NCBI GenBank assembly: GCA_026004975.1
Contig: BPKE01000001.1
Location: 685,788-749,787 of the forward strand
Direction: 5' to 3'
DNA length: 64,000 nt
Source of the DNA: Gammaproteobacteria bacterium
Lineage (GTDB): Bacteria; Pseudomonadota; Gammaproteobacteria; HTCC5015
Part shown: piece by piece, positions 21,914-30,741 of the stretch
Layout of the letters: the number at the start of each line of letters is the position of its first letter
How positions within the stretch are numbered: the first letter of the stretch is position 1
Position numbers and translations under genes: made by a program
The notes under the pieces: generated by a model
The model's input: the letters and a program-made list of their open reading frames with translations, nothing else
Told to the model about the DNA's origin: nothing
Database searches by the model: none

Positions 21914-21940
21914 CCGCGGGGCGGCACGGCCGCCCCGCGG
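21914..21940. other. Perfect GC hairpin between trxA and rho
   Basis: An 11-bp perfect stem (CCGCGGGGCGG and its complement, loop CACGG) begins 10 bases after the trxA stop. No U-tract follows on the minus strand, so it is not a standard terminator. It may stabilise the trxA 3' end or take part in control of rho. Confidence 0.6.
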
Positions 21941-21949
21941 CGTGCGCCC

Positions 21950-22276
21950 TCACAGATGACTGTCGATGAAGGCCGACAGTTGGGACTTCGAAAGCGCCCC
22001 CACTTTGGTCGCTTCCACGTTTCCGTTCTTGAACAACATCAGGGTCGGGATGCCGCGAATGCCGTACTTGGGCGGCGTCTCCGGGTTCTCGTCGACGTTC
22101 AGCTTGGCGATCTTCACCTTGCCGGCGTAGGCCTCGGCGAGCTCATCGAGGATCGGGGCGATCATCTTGCACGGCCCGCACCATTCGGCCCAGAAATCGA
22201 CCAGAACGGGCATATCGGATTTCAGGACTTCCTGCTCGAAGGTCTCGTCGCTGACCTGTACGATCTTGTCACTCAC
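21950..22276 (-). CDS. trxA: Thioredoxin 1
   Basis: A 108-residue thioredoxin with the redox motif [15 protein letters not shown] and the cis-proline loop [12 protein letters not shown]. It supplies electrons to ribonucleotide reductase and to the methionine sulfoxide reductases, among others. I take the GTG start (giving [12 protein letters not shown]) because GGAGGCGAG lies at ribosome-site distance, while the upstream ATG adds unconserved sequence. The trxA-rho order is conserved in gammaproteobacteria. The two genes are 218 bases apart and that gap holds a strong hairpin. Confidence 0.95.
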   Translation of the reverse strand: MSDKIVQVSDETFEQEVLKSDMPVLVDFWAEWCGPCKMIAPILDELAEAYAGKVKIAKLNVDENPETPPKYGIRGIPTLMLFKNGNVEATKVGALSKSQLSAFIDSHL

Positions 22277-22576
22277 GCTGATCTCGCCTCCAGGTGTGGT
22301 GGAGAAACCCGGCGCGCCGCCTGCTGCACGGGAACCCCGGCGGTACACGGCTCGAGCGCGCGGGGAACGTCGTCGGGAGGTTCGGGCGACGGGTGCGGCC
22401 GGGGAACACGGCTCGGATCATGGGGATTGGACGGCCCCGTTGCAAGCCACGGGGCGGACCGGCCGTCGCGCGAATCATGGCCGCCACGGCCGTCCGTGTC
22501 AAGCCCCGGGGCGCTTGGGCACGCCCTTGCGACGTGCTAACGTAGCGCGCCTTGGCAGGCCCGGGAGCGATCGACG

Positions 22577-23610
22577 ATGTCCGAAGGCGCGATTCTGGTG
22601 ACCGGCGGCGCCGGCTACATCGGCAGCCACGTGGTCCGGCAGCTCGGCGAAGCCGGCGAAAAGGTGGTGGTGCTGGACGATCTGTCCACCGGCTTCCGGG
22701 CGGCGGTGCTGCACGGCGAACTGGTGGTCGGCGACTGCGGCGATCTGGATCGGGTCTCGCGCCTGCTGCGCGAGCACGCCGTGCGGGCGGTGATGCACTT
22801 CGCCGCGCACACCATCGTGCCCGAATCGGTGGCGGACCCGCTCAAGTATTACCGCAACAACACCTGCGCCTCGCGCAACCTGCTGGAAGCCTGCGTCCGC
22901 CACGGCGTCGAACATTTCGTGTTCTCCTCCACGGCGGCGGTCTACGGCATTCCGCCGGGCGGCGTCGCCGACGAGGACACGCCGCCGGCGCCGATCAACC
23001 CCTACGGCCGTTCCAAGTGGATGACCGAGGCGATGCTCGCGGACCTGGCCGCGGCCGGCGGCCCGCGGTACGTCGCGCTGCGCTATTTCAACGTGGCCGG
23101 CGCCGACCCGGGGCTGCGCATCGGCCAGTCGACGCGCAAGGCGACGCTGCTGATCAAGGTGGCCTGCGAGGCGGCGGCGGGCAAGCGGCCGCAGGTGGCG
23201 ATCTACGGGACCGACTACCCCACCCCCGACGGCACCGGCGTGCGCGACTACATCCACGTGGAAGACCTGGCGGCCGCGCCATCTGGACGCCTTGCGTTAC
23301 CTGCGCGCAGGCGGGCCCTCACGGGTGCTCAACTGCGGCTACGGCCACGGCTACAGCGTGCGCGAGGTGCTGGCGGCCGTGGAACGGGTGACCGGCCGCA
23401 GGCTGAACATCGTCGAGGCGCCGCGCCGGCCCGGCGATCCGCCGACCCTGATCGCCCGGGCCGACCGCATCCGCGAGGTGCTCGGCTGGCGGCCGCGCCA
23501 CGACGACCTCGACGAGATCGTCCGCACCGCCTGGGCCTGGGAACAGAAAGCTGGCGACGCTGCCCGAATACCAGGAGGCGGACGGCCCGGCCGCTCAGCC
23601 GCGGCCGTAG
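22577..23610 (+). CDS. galE: UDP-glucose 4-epimerase (two frameshifts)
   Basis: GalE interconverts UDP-glucose and UDP-galactose. The NAD motif is VTGGAGYIGSHVV, the catalytic serine lies in FSSTAAVYG, and Tyr/Lys in NPYGRSKWMTE. GADP, RDYIHVEDLA and the C-terminal LGWRPRHDDLDEIV are all typical. Two extra bases break the frame: one in the CC near 23274 (after VEDLAAA), one in the AAA near 23549 (after WAWEQK). Corrected, the protein is 343 residues. The last 16 bases overlap the convergent aminotransferase gene. Confidence 0.87.
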
Positions 23611-24785
23611 AAGTCGGCGATCACGTCCACCACCCGCCGCCGCTGCGCTTCGCCAAGCTCGGGGTAGATCGGCAGGGCGAGGGTCTCGGCGGCGGCGCGC
23701 AGCGCCTCGGGGCAATCCTCGGGCCGGTAGCCCAGCTCGGCGAAACAGGCCTGGCAATGCAGCGGCACGGGATAGTAGATCTCGCTGCCGACGCCGCGGG
23801 CGTCGAGGTGGGCGCGCAGCCGGTCGCGGTCGGCGGCCCGCACGACGAACTGGTTGAAGGTGTGGAAGCACCCCGGGGTCTCGGTCGGCGCCGTGAGCAT
23901 CTCGTCGAGACCCGCGGCCCGGAAGGCCTCGCGGTACCAGGCGGCGTTGCGCCGGCGCGCCTCGATCCAGTCGTCCAGGTGGGGCAGCTTGACGGCGAGC
24001 ACCGCGGCCTGCAGGGCGTCGAGGCGGAAGTTCCCGCCGATCAGGGCGTGGTGATACTTGGGCTTGGAGCCGTGCACCCGCAGGATCCGCAAGCGCTCGG
24101 CCAGGGCCGGGTCGTCGGTGACGCACATGCCGCCGTCGCCGAAACCGCCGAGGTTCTTGCTCGGAAAGAAGGAAAAGCAGGCGACCTCGCCCAGGGCGCC
24201 GGCGCGGCGGCCGTCACGGTCCCGCGCGCCCAGGGCCTGGGCGGCGTCCTCGATCAGGTGCAGGCCGTACTCGGCGGCCAGTCCGCGGAAGCGCGCCATG
24301 TCGGCGCATTGGCCGTACAGGTGCACGGGCAGCAGCGCGCGCAGGCGTGCGCCGCTCGCCGGGTCGCACCAATGGCCGCCGCGGCGCTCGGCGCGCGCCA
24401 GGTAGGCGGCGACGGCGTCCGGATCCAGGTTGAAACTGACCGGGTCGATGTCGCAGAACACCGGCCGCGCGCCGAGCCGGGCGACGGCCCCGGCGGTGGC
24501 GAAGAAGGTATAAGGGGTGGTGACGACGGCGTCGCCCGGACCGATGTCGAAGGCCATGAGGGCGGCGAGCAAGGCGTCGGTGCCCGAGGACATGCCGACG
24601 GCGTGGCCGACCCCGCAGTACTCGGCCACCGCCCGCTCGAAGCGTTCGACGACCGGGCCGAGGATGAAACGGCCGCTGTCGCAGACCTCGTCGATGGCCG
24701 CGCGCAAGGCCTCGCGCAACGGCCGGTTGTTCGCCGCCACGTCGAGCAGCGGCACGTGGATCGTCTCGGAATCGCCCGGATTCAT
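23595..24785 (-). CDS. DegT/DnrJ/EryC1/StrS-family PLP aminotransferase
   Basis: A 396-residue sugar aminotransferase-type protein. The start MNPGDSETIHVPLLDVAANNR is followed by GMSSGTDALLAAL, the PLP-phosphate region, LIEDAAQALGA with the PLP aspartate, and the Schiff-base lysine at about residue 210 in FFPSKNLGGFGDGG. GTP-free nucleotide-sugar substrates are usual for this family; the exact amino sugar is unknown. It is convergent with galE, whose product also works on UDP-sugars, so a role in surface polysaccharide is a reasonable inference. I used the ATG 12 codons inside a longer frame because the earlier stretch is unconserved. Confidence 0.88.
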   Translation of the reverse strand: MNPGDSETIHVPLLDVAANNRPLREALRAAIDEVCDSGRFILGPVVERFERAVAEYCGVGHAVGMSSGTDALLAALMAFDIGPGDAVVTTPYTFFATAGAVARLGARPVFCDIDPVSFNLDPDAVAAYLARAERRGGHWCDPASGARLRALLPVHLYGQCADMARFRGLAAEYGLHLIEDAAQALGARDRDGRRAGALGEVACFSFFPSKNLGGFGDGGMCVTDDPALAERLRILRVHGSKPKYHHALIGGNFRLDALQAAVLAVKLPHLDDWIEARRRNAAWYREAFRAAGLDEMLTAPTETPGCFHTFNQFVVRAADRDRLRAHLDARGVGSEIYYPVPLHCQACFAELGYRPEDCPEALRAAAETLALPIYPELGEAQRRRVVDVIADFYGRG

Positions 24786-24848
24786 CGTTCGCCCTCGTCG
24801 GTCGCCGGCATCATAGCGCAAGGCCCGGCCGCCGGCGAGCGGCGCCGC

Positions 24849-25256
24849 TCAGCCGGCGCGCCAGACGGTGCACACCACGCGCCGCTCGCTGCGCGGCCCG
24901 TCGAACTCGCACAGGAACAGGTTCTGCCAGCGCGACAGGCCGAGACGGCCGTCGACGATCGGCACGGTCTCGGAAGGGCCGACCAGGCCGGCCTTGAGGT
25001 GCGCGTCGCCGTTGCCGTCCTGGGCGTCGTGACGCCAGACGCCGCGCGGGATGAGCCGGGCGAGCAGGTCGACGACGTCGAGCTGGACGCTGTCGTCCCA
25101 ATTCTCCTGGATCATCACCGCCGCGGTCGCGCCCTGGACGTAGACCGACACCGCCCCGCAACGCACGCCGCTCTCGGCGACCACGGCGCGCACCGGCTCG
25201 GTGATGTCGATCAGCTCTTCGCGGCGGTGGCTGCGGAAAACCAGCGTCTTCTGCAT
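24849..25256 (-). CDS. yjbQ: YjbQ-family protein (UPF0047)
   Basis: A 135-residue protein of the secondary thiamine-phosphate synthase-like YjbQ family. Marks are ITEPVRAVVAESGVRCGAVSVYVQGATAAVMIQEN, WRHDAQDGNGDAHLKAGLVGPSETVPIVDGRLGLSRWQNLFLCEFDGPR. The histidine, Asp-Gly-Asn-x-Asp-x-His and GLxxWQ elements are conserved; the physiological function of the family is poorly settled. It lies 5 bases after the hydrolase gene on the same strand and is likely co-transcribed. Confidence 0.88.
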   Translation of the reverse strand: MQKTLVFRSHRREELIDITEPVRAVVAESGVRCGAVSVYVQGATAAVMIQENWDDSVQLDVVDLLARLIPRGVWRHDAQDGNGDAHLKAGLVGPSETVPIVDGRLGLSRWQNLFLCEFDGPRSERRVVCTVWRAG

Positions 25257-25261
25257 GGGCC

Positions 25262-26540
25262 TCAGGGTGCGCTGAAGACCTCGGCGAGCGCCGCGCTCAG
25301 GCGCCGCCAACTGTCCTGGTCGGCCTCGATGTCGTAGGCCAGCGGCAGGCCGAAGCGTTCGCCCAGATCGTCGGCATCCGGATTGCTGAAGCCGTGCTTG
25401 GCGCCGGGGTACTCGACGAATTCGGCGCGCACGCCGCGGGTGCGCAGATCGTCGACGAAGCGGCGCATCGCCTCGCCGTCCACCAGCGGGTCGGCGCCGC
25501 CGTGGAACACCAGCACGCGCCCGGCGAAACCGGCGCCGGCGCCCTGCTCGGCGCCCGGCGGCAGCCCGCCGTGGAAACTCGCCGCCAGGTCGAGATCGAG
25601 CCCCTCGCGCACCATGGCCAGCACCACGGCGCCACCGAAACAGTAGCCGATGGCGGCGATGCGCTCGGGGTCGACCTTGGGATGGCCACGCAGAAAGTCG
25701 AGCGCCGCTTCGAAACGCGCGCGGGCCCGCTCGCGGTTCTGGAGCACGGCGCCGGCGAAGCGGCCGGCCTCGTCCGGGTGCTCGGCCAGGCGGCCCTCGC
25801 CGTACATGTCCACGGCCAGGGCGACGTAACCCAGCTCGGCCAACATGTGGGCGCGCAGCCGCGCGTAGTCGTTCTGCCCCCACCACTCGTGGACGACGAG
25901 CACCGCCGGGGCGCGGCGCAGATGGGCGTCGTAGACCAGGTGGCCGCGCAGCTCCACCTCGCCGGCCCGATAGCGCACGGTCTCGGCGACCAGCTCGCGC
26001 TCGACCGGCGGCGGCAGGCGCTCGGCGGCGCGGGCCAGGCCGACGAGCGCATCCTCGGCGAAGGCCAGCTCGCGCCTGGCCGCCCACCAGCCGGCCAGGC
26101 GCCGCCACGGGGGCCCCGCGTGCGGCCGCGTCAGGCGGTGGGCGAGATCGGCACCGCCCTCACCGGCCGGCACGATCTCGGCCGAGACCGTCACCGGCCC
26201 GAAGCCGGGGCCTTCCAGCCGCCATTCGACACGGTCGTAGGGCCGCGCCATCGTGAGCTCGAGCCGCCCTTCGGCCGGGCCGGCCTTCGCGCCGCGCCAG
26301 TGCAGACTCGAACCGGGCCGCGCCCGCGGCCCCTCGGTGGTGACCGCCTCGGCCTCGCGCAGCCAGTGGGCGCGCGGGGCCGACGGCCGGCAGATCGGTG
26401 AGCATCAGATGCAGGGTGCGCGGCGGCGCCTCGACCGCCACCCGGCCGTGACGTTCGCTGGCCTCGGGCAGCAGGAAGGCGGCGCCGAGCACGGCGGCGA
26501 GGATCGCAACGACGATCGACAGCGTGGCGCGACGGGTCAT
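25262..26540 (-). CDS. Membrane-anchored SRPBCC domain fused to dienelactone hydrolase (one frameshift)
   Basis: The N-terminus is a signal anchor (RRATLSIVVAILAAVLGAAFLL). Residues about 35-190 look like a polyketide-cyclase/SRPBCC fold (HGRVAVEAPPRTLHLMLTDL, then MARPYDRVEWRLEGPGFG). After that the same frame continues into a dienelactone hydrolase: VLVVHEWWGQNDYARLRAHML, the nucleophile cysteine in IGYCFGGAVVLAM, aspartate in FHGGADPLVDG, and histidine in PGAKHGFSNPDAD. An extra C near 26371 breaks the SRPBCC part; corrected length is about 425 residues. No stop separates the two domains, so they appear to be one protein. Substrate unknown. Confidence 0.72.
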
Positions 26541-26621
26541 GGCGGTTCTCCCGGGGAACGCGGCTGGGCCTGGCCGCGGCGATCAAGTATAGTGCGCGGG
26601 CCGCTTCCGAACACCCCTGCG

Positions 26622-27321
26622 ATGATCCCGCTGCACGACGACAACCCGACCGAACGCCCGCCGCTGGTGACGGTGGCGCTGATCGCCGCCTGCGTGCTGG
26701 TGTTTTTCTGGCAGCTCGGCCCGGGCGCGCCCTTCCAGGTGAAGGTCTACCAGATTCGGGCTGGTGCCGGCGGCGTTGTTCGGCACCGTCCCGCCGCCGG
26801 TGCCGCCGGCGGTCGATCCCTGGCTGACGGTGTTCACCTCGATGTTCATGCACGGCGGCTTCATGCACCTGGCCGGGAACATGCTGTACTTGTGGATCTT
26901 CGGCAACAACGTCGAGGACGCCCTGGGCCACGGCCGTTTCATCGTCTTCTATCTGCTTTGCGGCGTCGTCGCCGCCTTCGCCCAGGCGCTGCCCGATCCG
27001 GCCTCGCCGATCCCGATGGTGGGCGCCAGCGGGGCGATCTCGGGGGTGCTCGGCGCCTATCTGCTGCTCTACCCTTACGCGCGGGTGCTGGTGGCGGTGC
27101 CCCTGGGCTTTTACATCACCACCGTGTACTTGCCCGCCGGCCTGGTGTTGTCCTTGTGGTTCCTGTTCCAGTTCATCAGTTCGCTGTTCGCCGCCGGCCA
27201 GCAGGGCGGGGTCGCCTTCCGCGCGCACCTGGGCGGCTTCGTCGCCGGAATGGTGCTGCTGCCGTTGTTCAAGCGCCGCGGCCTGCGCCTGTTCCATCCG
27301 CCGCGGCCGCGGCGGCGCTGA
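26622..27321 (+). CDS. Rhomboid-family intramembrane serine protease (one frameshift)
   Basis: A 232-residue (corrected) membrane protein. The loop WLTVFTSMFMHGGFMHLAGNMLYLWIFGNNVED is typical, the catalytic serine lies in MVGASGAISGVLGAYL, and the catalytic histidine in FRAHLGGFVAGMVLL. The first helix is LVTVALIAACVLVFFWQ. An extra G at about 26758-26760 shifts the frame after KVYQI; the continuation LVPAALFGTVPPPV restores the usual sequence. Such enzymes cleave transmembrane substrates; targets are not predictable. Its 3' end overlaps the convergent eIF2B-like gene by 53 bases. Confidence 0.88.
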
Positions 27322-28207
27322 ACGGCGCGAGCGGCGGCGGGCGGCGGTGGACGCCGCGCTCGTCGATCCAGCGGTCGATCAGCGCCGGCTCGACCACCTC
27401 GAAATAGAAGTTGCGCGCGCGGATCCGCGGGTGGCGCGGCGGGGCGAGTTCCGCGCCGTCCATTTCCTCCAGCGGCCAGTCGGCCGCCGGCCGCGCGCCG
27501 CGCTTGAAGCTTTCGGCCAGGACGAACACCGGCACGCGGGCCGCGCGCGCCGCCAAGGCGGCCAACCGGCTGCCGGCCTTGTTCACCGCCGCGCCCTCGG
27601 CGCTCAAGCCGTCGGCGCCCAGCACAACGGCGCGCACCCGCGGCACGAACAGGCCGATCTGCGCATCCGTGATCAGCTCCACCGCATGGCCGGCCCGGGC
27701 GGCTGCCACGGCGCTGCGCCGCCCCTCGCAACGCGGCCGAGACTCGGCGATCAGCAGCGGGCCGGGCGCGCGCAGGCGCAGGGCGGCGAGCACCGTGGAG
27801 CTGTAGCTGAGGGTGAACAGGGGACCGTCCGGCAGCGCCGCGGCGGCGTGCCGTGCCGCGGCCGCGGAGGCCGCGCGGGCGGCGTCGAGCAGCTCACCGG
27901 CGGCCCGCGCCGCCGCCCGCCGCCAGGCATGCGGATCCAAAGCGGGCAACTCGGCGAGGCGCGCACACCAGGTCTCGGCGAGCATCGCCGGCGCCGCCAT
28001 GCTCGGCCGCAGGCCCGCCCAATGCCGGGCCAGGGCCTCGAGTTCGGCCCGCAGCGCGGCCGGCGTATCGGCGGGGCAACGCCGCGCCGCTTCGGCCAGG
28101 CGCCGCAGCACGCGCCGGCCGAGCTGGGCCGCACCGCGCTGCCGATCGGCGGCGAAAGCGGCCGCCTGCTGCGCACACCAGGCTTCCCAGTCCGACTTCA
28201 CCGCCAC
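27269..28207 (-). CDS. Initiation factor 2B-like / ribose-1,5-bisphosphate isomerase-like protein
   Basis: The C-terminal half fits the IF-2B alpha/beta/delta superfamily (which includes methylthioribose-1-phosphate isomerase and ribose-1,5-bisphosphate isomerase): LLIAESRPRCEGRRSAVAAARAG, VELITDAQIGLFVPRVRAVVLGADGLSAEGAAVNKAGSRLAALAA and VFVLAESFK. The N-terminal half is helical and Ala-rich. It differs from MtnA, which is expected to have CxG and longer spacing, so I do not assign the missing mtnA step to it. The 312-residue form starts at GTG. It follows the phosphatase gene on the same strand after 134 bases. Confidence 0.68.
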   Translation of the reverse strand: MAVKSDWEAWCAQQAAAFAADRQRGAAQLGRRVLRRLAEAARRCPADTPAALRAELEALARHWAGLRPSMAAPAMLAETWCARLAELPALDPHAWRRAAARAAGELLDAARAASAAAARHAAAALPDGPLFTLSYSSTVLAALRLRAPGPLLIAESRPRCEGRRSAVAAARAGHAVELITDAQIGLFVPRVRAVVLGADGLSAEGAAVNKAGSRLAALAARAARVPVFVLAESFKRGARPAADWPLEEMDGAELAPPRHPRIRARNFYFEVVEPALIDRWIDERGVHRRPPPLAPFSAAAAAADGTGAGRGA

Positions 28208-28341
28208 ACCTCTGTTTTCTTCGACCGTCGCCGGGTGCCCTCACCGCGCCGCGACCGGAGGAACCACGACCCGAAGGCCCGAGGAACCCGCCACAGTGTA
28301 CCTTTCGGCGCAAGGCGACGCATGGCGGCGATACGCCCGCA

Positions 28342-30735
28342 TCAAAAGCGCCAGGTGTAGGGGATGGATCGGCGCGGCGCCTCGCCGGGGCGATGAACCG
28401 CCAGCAGGACGTGCCTGCCGCCGCGCGCATCAAGGCGCAGCCAGCCCATGTTGTTGTGCAGCTCCGCGAGCTGGTCGAAGCCGGACAGTCCCGGCACCCG
28501 CAGACGCGGAACATAGGCGAAGGTTTCGGACACATGCGGCGCCCCCTGGGCGTCGACCTCGTCCCGGTAGGCCCGCTCGCGCACCGCCTCGATGTCTTGG
28601 TCCGGATGGGCTTGCGGTATCACCGTGGTCCGATCGCCGCTGCGCCACCAGTAAAGGCGCTCAGAAGGATTGAATACGCCGGTTTGCAGGACGCTCAGAA
28701 TGAGCCTCATCCCGCCGTACGCTTCGTTCTTGGTGGCGCTGCTGGTGTGTTGCACGATGTCCAACGCCCGACCGTGGTGCTGCAGCCGCGCCGCGCCGCT
28801 GAAGCCGTAATGGACGTCGCCGGAGAGCACCGTCAGGTGGCGCCCGCCCACGGCCGCCACGGCATCGATCACGTCGAAATAACTGTTGGGATCGGCATGG
28901 AACGACTCGACGTCGGCGAGGCGCACGTAGGCCTGCACGGCCTTGCGCAGTTCCACGGCCAGCTCGTCGAGACCGGGCAGCCGGGCGAGGGCCGCGATCA
29001 CCACTTCGGCGTTGCGCAGCAGCGAGGCGCGGCGCCGGGGGTCTTGCACCGCCTCGGACAAGGACACGATCACGCTGCGCAGCCGGGCGAGGAGCATCTC
29101 GGTCTCGGGCAGTATGGCGTCGAGCAAGGCCGTGGCGGCGCTCAAGCGATCGAGCAACAAGGGCCCGATTTGCTGCACGAACTCCAGGCTGTCCAGGCCG
29201 TAGAGCGGCGTCGCGGTCACCAGCAACAGGCGCCGGTCGTCACGGCGGGCCTGTGAGAGCAACGCCCGCAGCCGCCGCCGCTCGGCGGCGTCCATCAGCC
29301 GCGGCGCCGTGTTCACGCGGTAGGCCAGCATCGGATCCACGGCGGGCAGCCCGACGAGCCGCGGCAGGTTCCGGGCCAGGGGAGAGATCGCGGCCAGCAG
29401 CGGACTGAACCGCCGCTGGTGCGCGCGCGTCTGGGCCCGCCGCGTGCGCGTGTTGGCGAACACGGCCGAGGGGCGCGTGGGGGTGCGAAAGGCCCAGCCG
29501 TGATAATGGAGGAATTCGCGTTCCAATCCGGCGCCGCCCTGCATCGGCGCGTTGGCGTAGCTCGCGAGCGACTGCATGAACGACCGGCGGCTCAAGCGGT
29601 CCGGGTCGTTGCCCCAGGCCTGGAACAACCAGAAGGCCGCCAGCGCGTTGGCCATGATGCGCGATCCCGCCGGGCGCCGCGCGACGCGCCGTTGCCAATC
29701 GGCGTTGAGGTTCCAGTCGTCCGTCACCTCGTGGTCGTCGAACATCATGTAGGTCGCCACATTGGCCAGCAAGCGGCGCGCCGCGCCCGTCGCCGCCTGG
29801 AAGTCGCGGACCCGGCGCCGTTCGTCCGCGATCTCCTGCGCCACTTCCTGCAGCGGCCGGCGCGGCCGGATGTCGCGTGCGACCTGTTGCGCCGTCGGCA
29901 GGCTGCGCGGCCAGACGGCCGGGTTCCAGGCCATGAGGTAGGCCGCGGCGAACTCGCCGAAGGTCATGAGGTGATTGGCGGCCTCGCCGCTGGAGAAACC
30001 GGCGGCGCCCTCGACGAACGCCTGCCGTTCCCGGATGCCGAGCCGCTCGGGTCGCGGCGCGCCCGGCAAGGGTTCGGAGCCGCCCATCAGTTCACGCGCG
30101 AGGCCCTGGATGGGCCGGATCAGGGTGTCGGGCACGTCGTCGGCGTAGATCTGGTCGCCGCCGAGCAACAGCACGTGCGGGCGGTGGTGCATGCTGCCGG
30201 CGTTCTGCCGCAACACATGCTCGCCGGCCACGATCGCGTCGGTGCCGTGACCGTGAAACTTGCGGCAACTGCCGTACAGTGCCCGGAAGCCGGGCCGGTT
30301 CGGGTTCTGGATGATGAAGGTCGGGCGGTCGAAGGGCGGCACGACGACGCCTTCGAGCGCACCGAGAAAGGCGAGCCCTTTTTCATCGTCGGCCGCTTCA
30401 CCCCAGCGGACGTCGTAGCCGATGGGCATGTCGTGGGGCAAGCGCGCGTGCCGCAGGCGCGCGGCACGCCGTTCGTGGGTGGTGCTCAGACCGGGCATCG
30501 CCCGCTGGGCGGCGGCCAACAGGTACACGTGGAATCGGGCGGTCACCTGCATGTGGTGCCCGCCCGACCAGGCGTTGAGGCTTTCGGAACGCCGGATCCA
30601 GCGCCCGCCGGCGCGGTCGTGGCCGTAGAGAATCAGGCGCGGCCGGGAAAGCGCCTCGCTGGTGGCGATCCACACCCAGGCGGCGTCCGCCGACACCCGA
30701 CGCACGATCGGGCCGGCGAGCAGTTTCAAGGCCAT
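28342..30735 (-). CDS. PhoD-like metallophosphatase (large form)
   Basis: A 797-residue protein with the metal-site blocks of the alkaline phosphatase D superfamily in order: YGSCRKFHG near 154, LLGGDQIYADDVPD near 190-203, YMMFDDHEVTDDWN near 329-342, and LSGDVHYGFSG near 637-647. The distance between the third and last blocks is long, about 300 residues, filled with an Arg-rich helical insertion. No signal peptide or Tat motif is visible, unlike secreted PhoD; a cytoplasmic location is likely. It starts 6 bases after the stop of the unknown 829-residue gene, so both are one operon. The substrate (phosphodiester or nucleic acid) is unknown. Confidence 0.78.
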   Translation of the reverse strand: MALKLLAGPIVRRVSADAAWVWIATSEALSRPRLILYGHDRAGGRWIRRSESLNAWSGGHHMQVTARFHVYLLAAAQRAMPGLSTTHERRAARLRHARLPHDMPIGYDVRWGEAADDEKGLAFLGALEGVVVPPFDRPTFIIQNPNRPGFRALYGSCRKFHGHGTDAIVAGEHVLRQNAGSMHHRPHVLLLGGDQIYADDVPDTLIRPIQGLARELMGGSEPLPGAPRPERLGIRERQAFVEGAAGFSSGEAANHLMTFGEFAAAYLMAWNPAVWPRSLPTAQQVARDIRPRRPLQEVAQEIADERRRVRDFQAATGAARRLLANVATYMMFDDHEVTDDWNLNADWQRRVARRPAGSRIMANALAAFWLFQAWGNDPDRLSRRSFMQSLASYANAPMQGGAGLEREFLHYHGWAFRTPTRPSAVFANTRTRRAQTRAHQRRFSPLLAAISPLARNLPRLVGLPAVDPMLAYRVNTAPRLMDAAERRRLRALLSQARRDDRRLLLVTATPLYGLDSLEFVQQIGPLLLDRLSAATALLDAILPETEMLLARLRSVIVSLSEAVQDPRRRASLLRNAEVVIAALARLPGLDELAVELRKAVQAYVRLADVESFHADPNSYFDVIDAVAAVGGRHLTVLSGDVHYGFSGAARLQHHGRALDIVQHTSSATKNEAYGGMRLILSVLQTGVFNPSERLYWWRSGDRTTVIPQAHPDQDIEAVRERAYRDEVDAQGAPHVSETFAYVPRLRVPGLSGFDQLAELHNNMGWLRLDARGGRHVLLAVHRPGEAPRRSIPYTWRF

Positions 30736-30741
30736 GCCCCG

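Noticed and set aside
27269-28207. Assignment of the eIF2B-like gene as mtnA
   Set aside because: It lacks the expected MtnA length and N-terminal features and is far from mtnBCD; the superfamily match alone is not enough.
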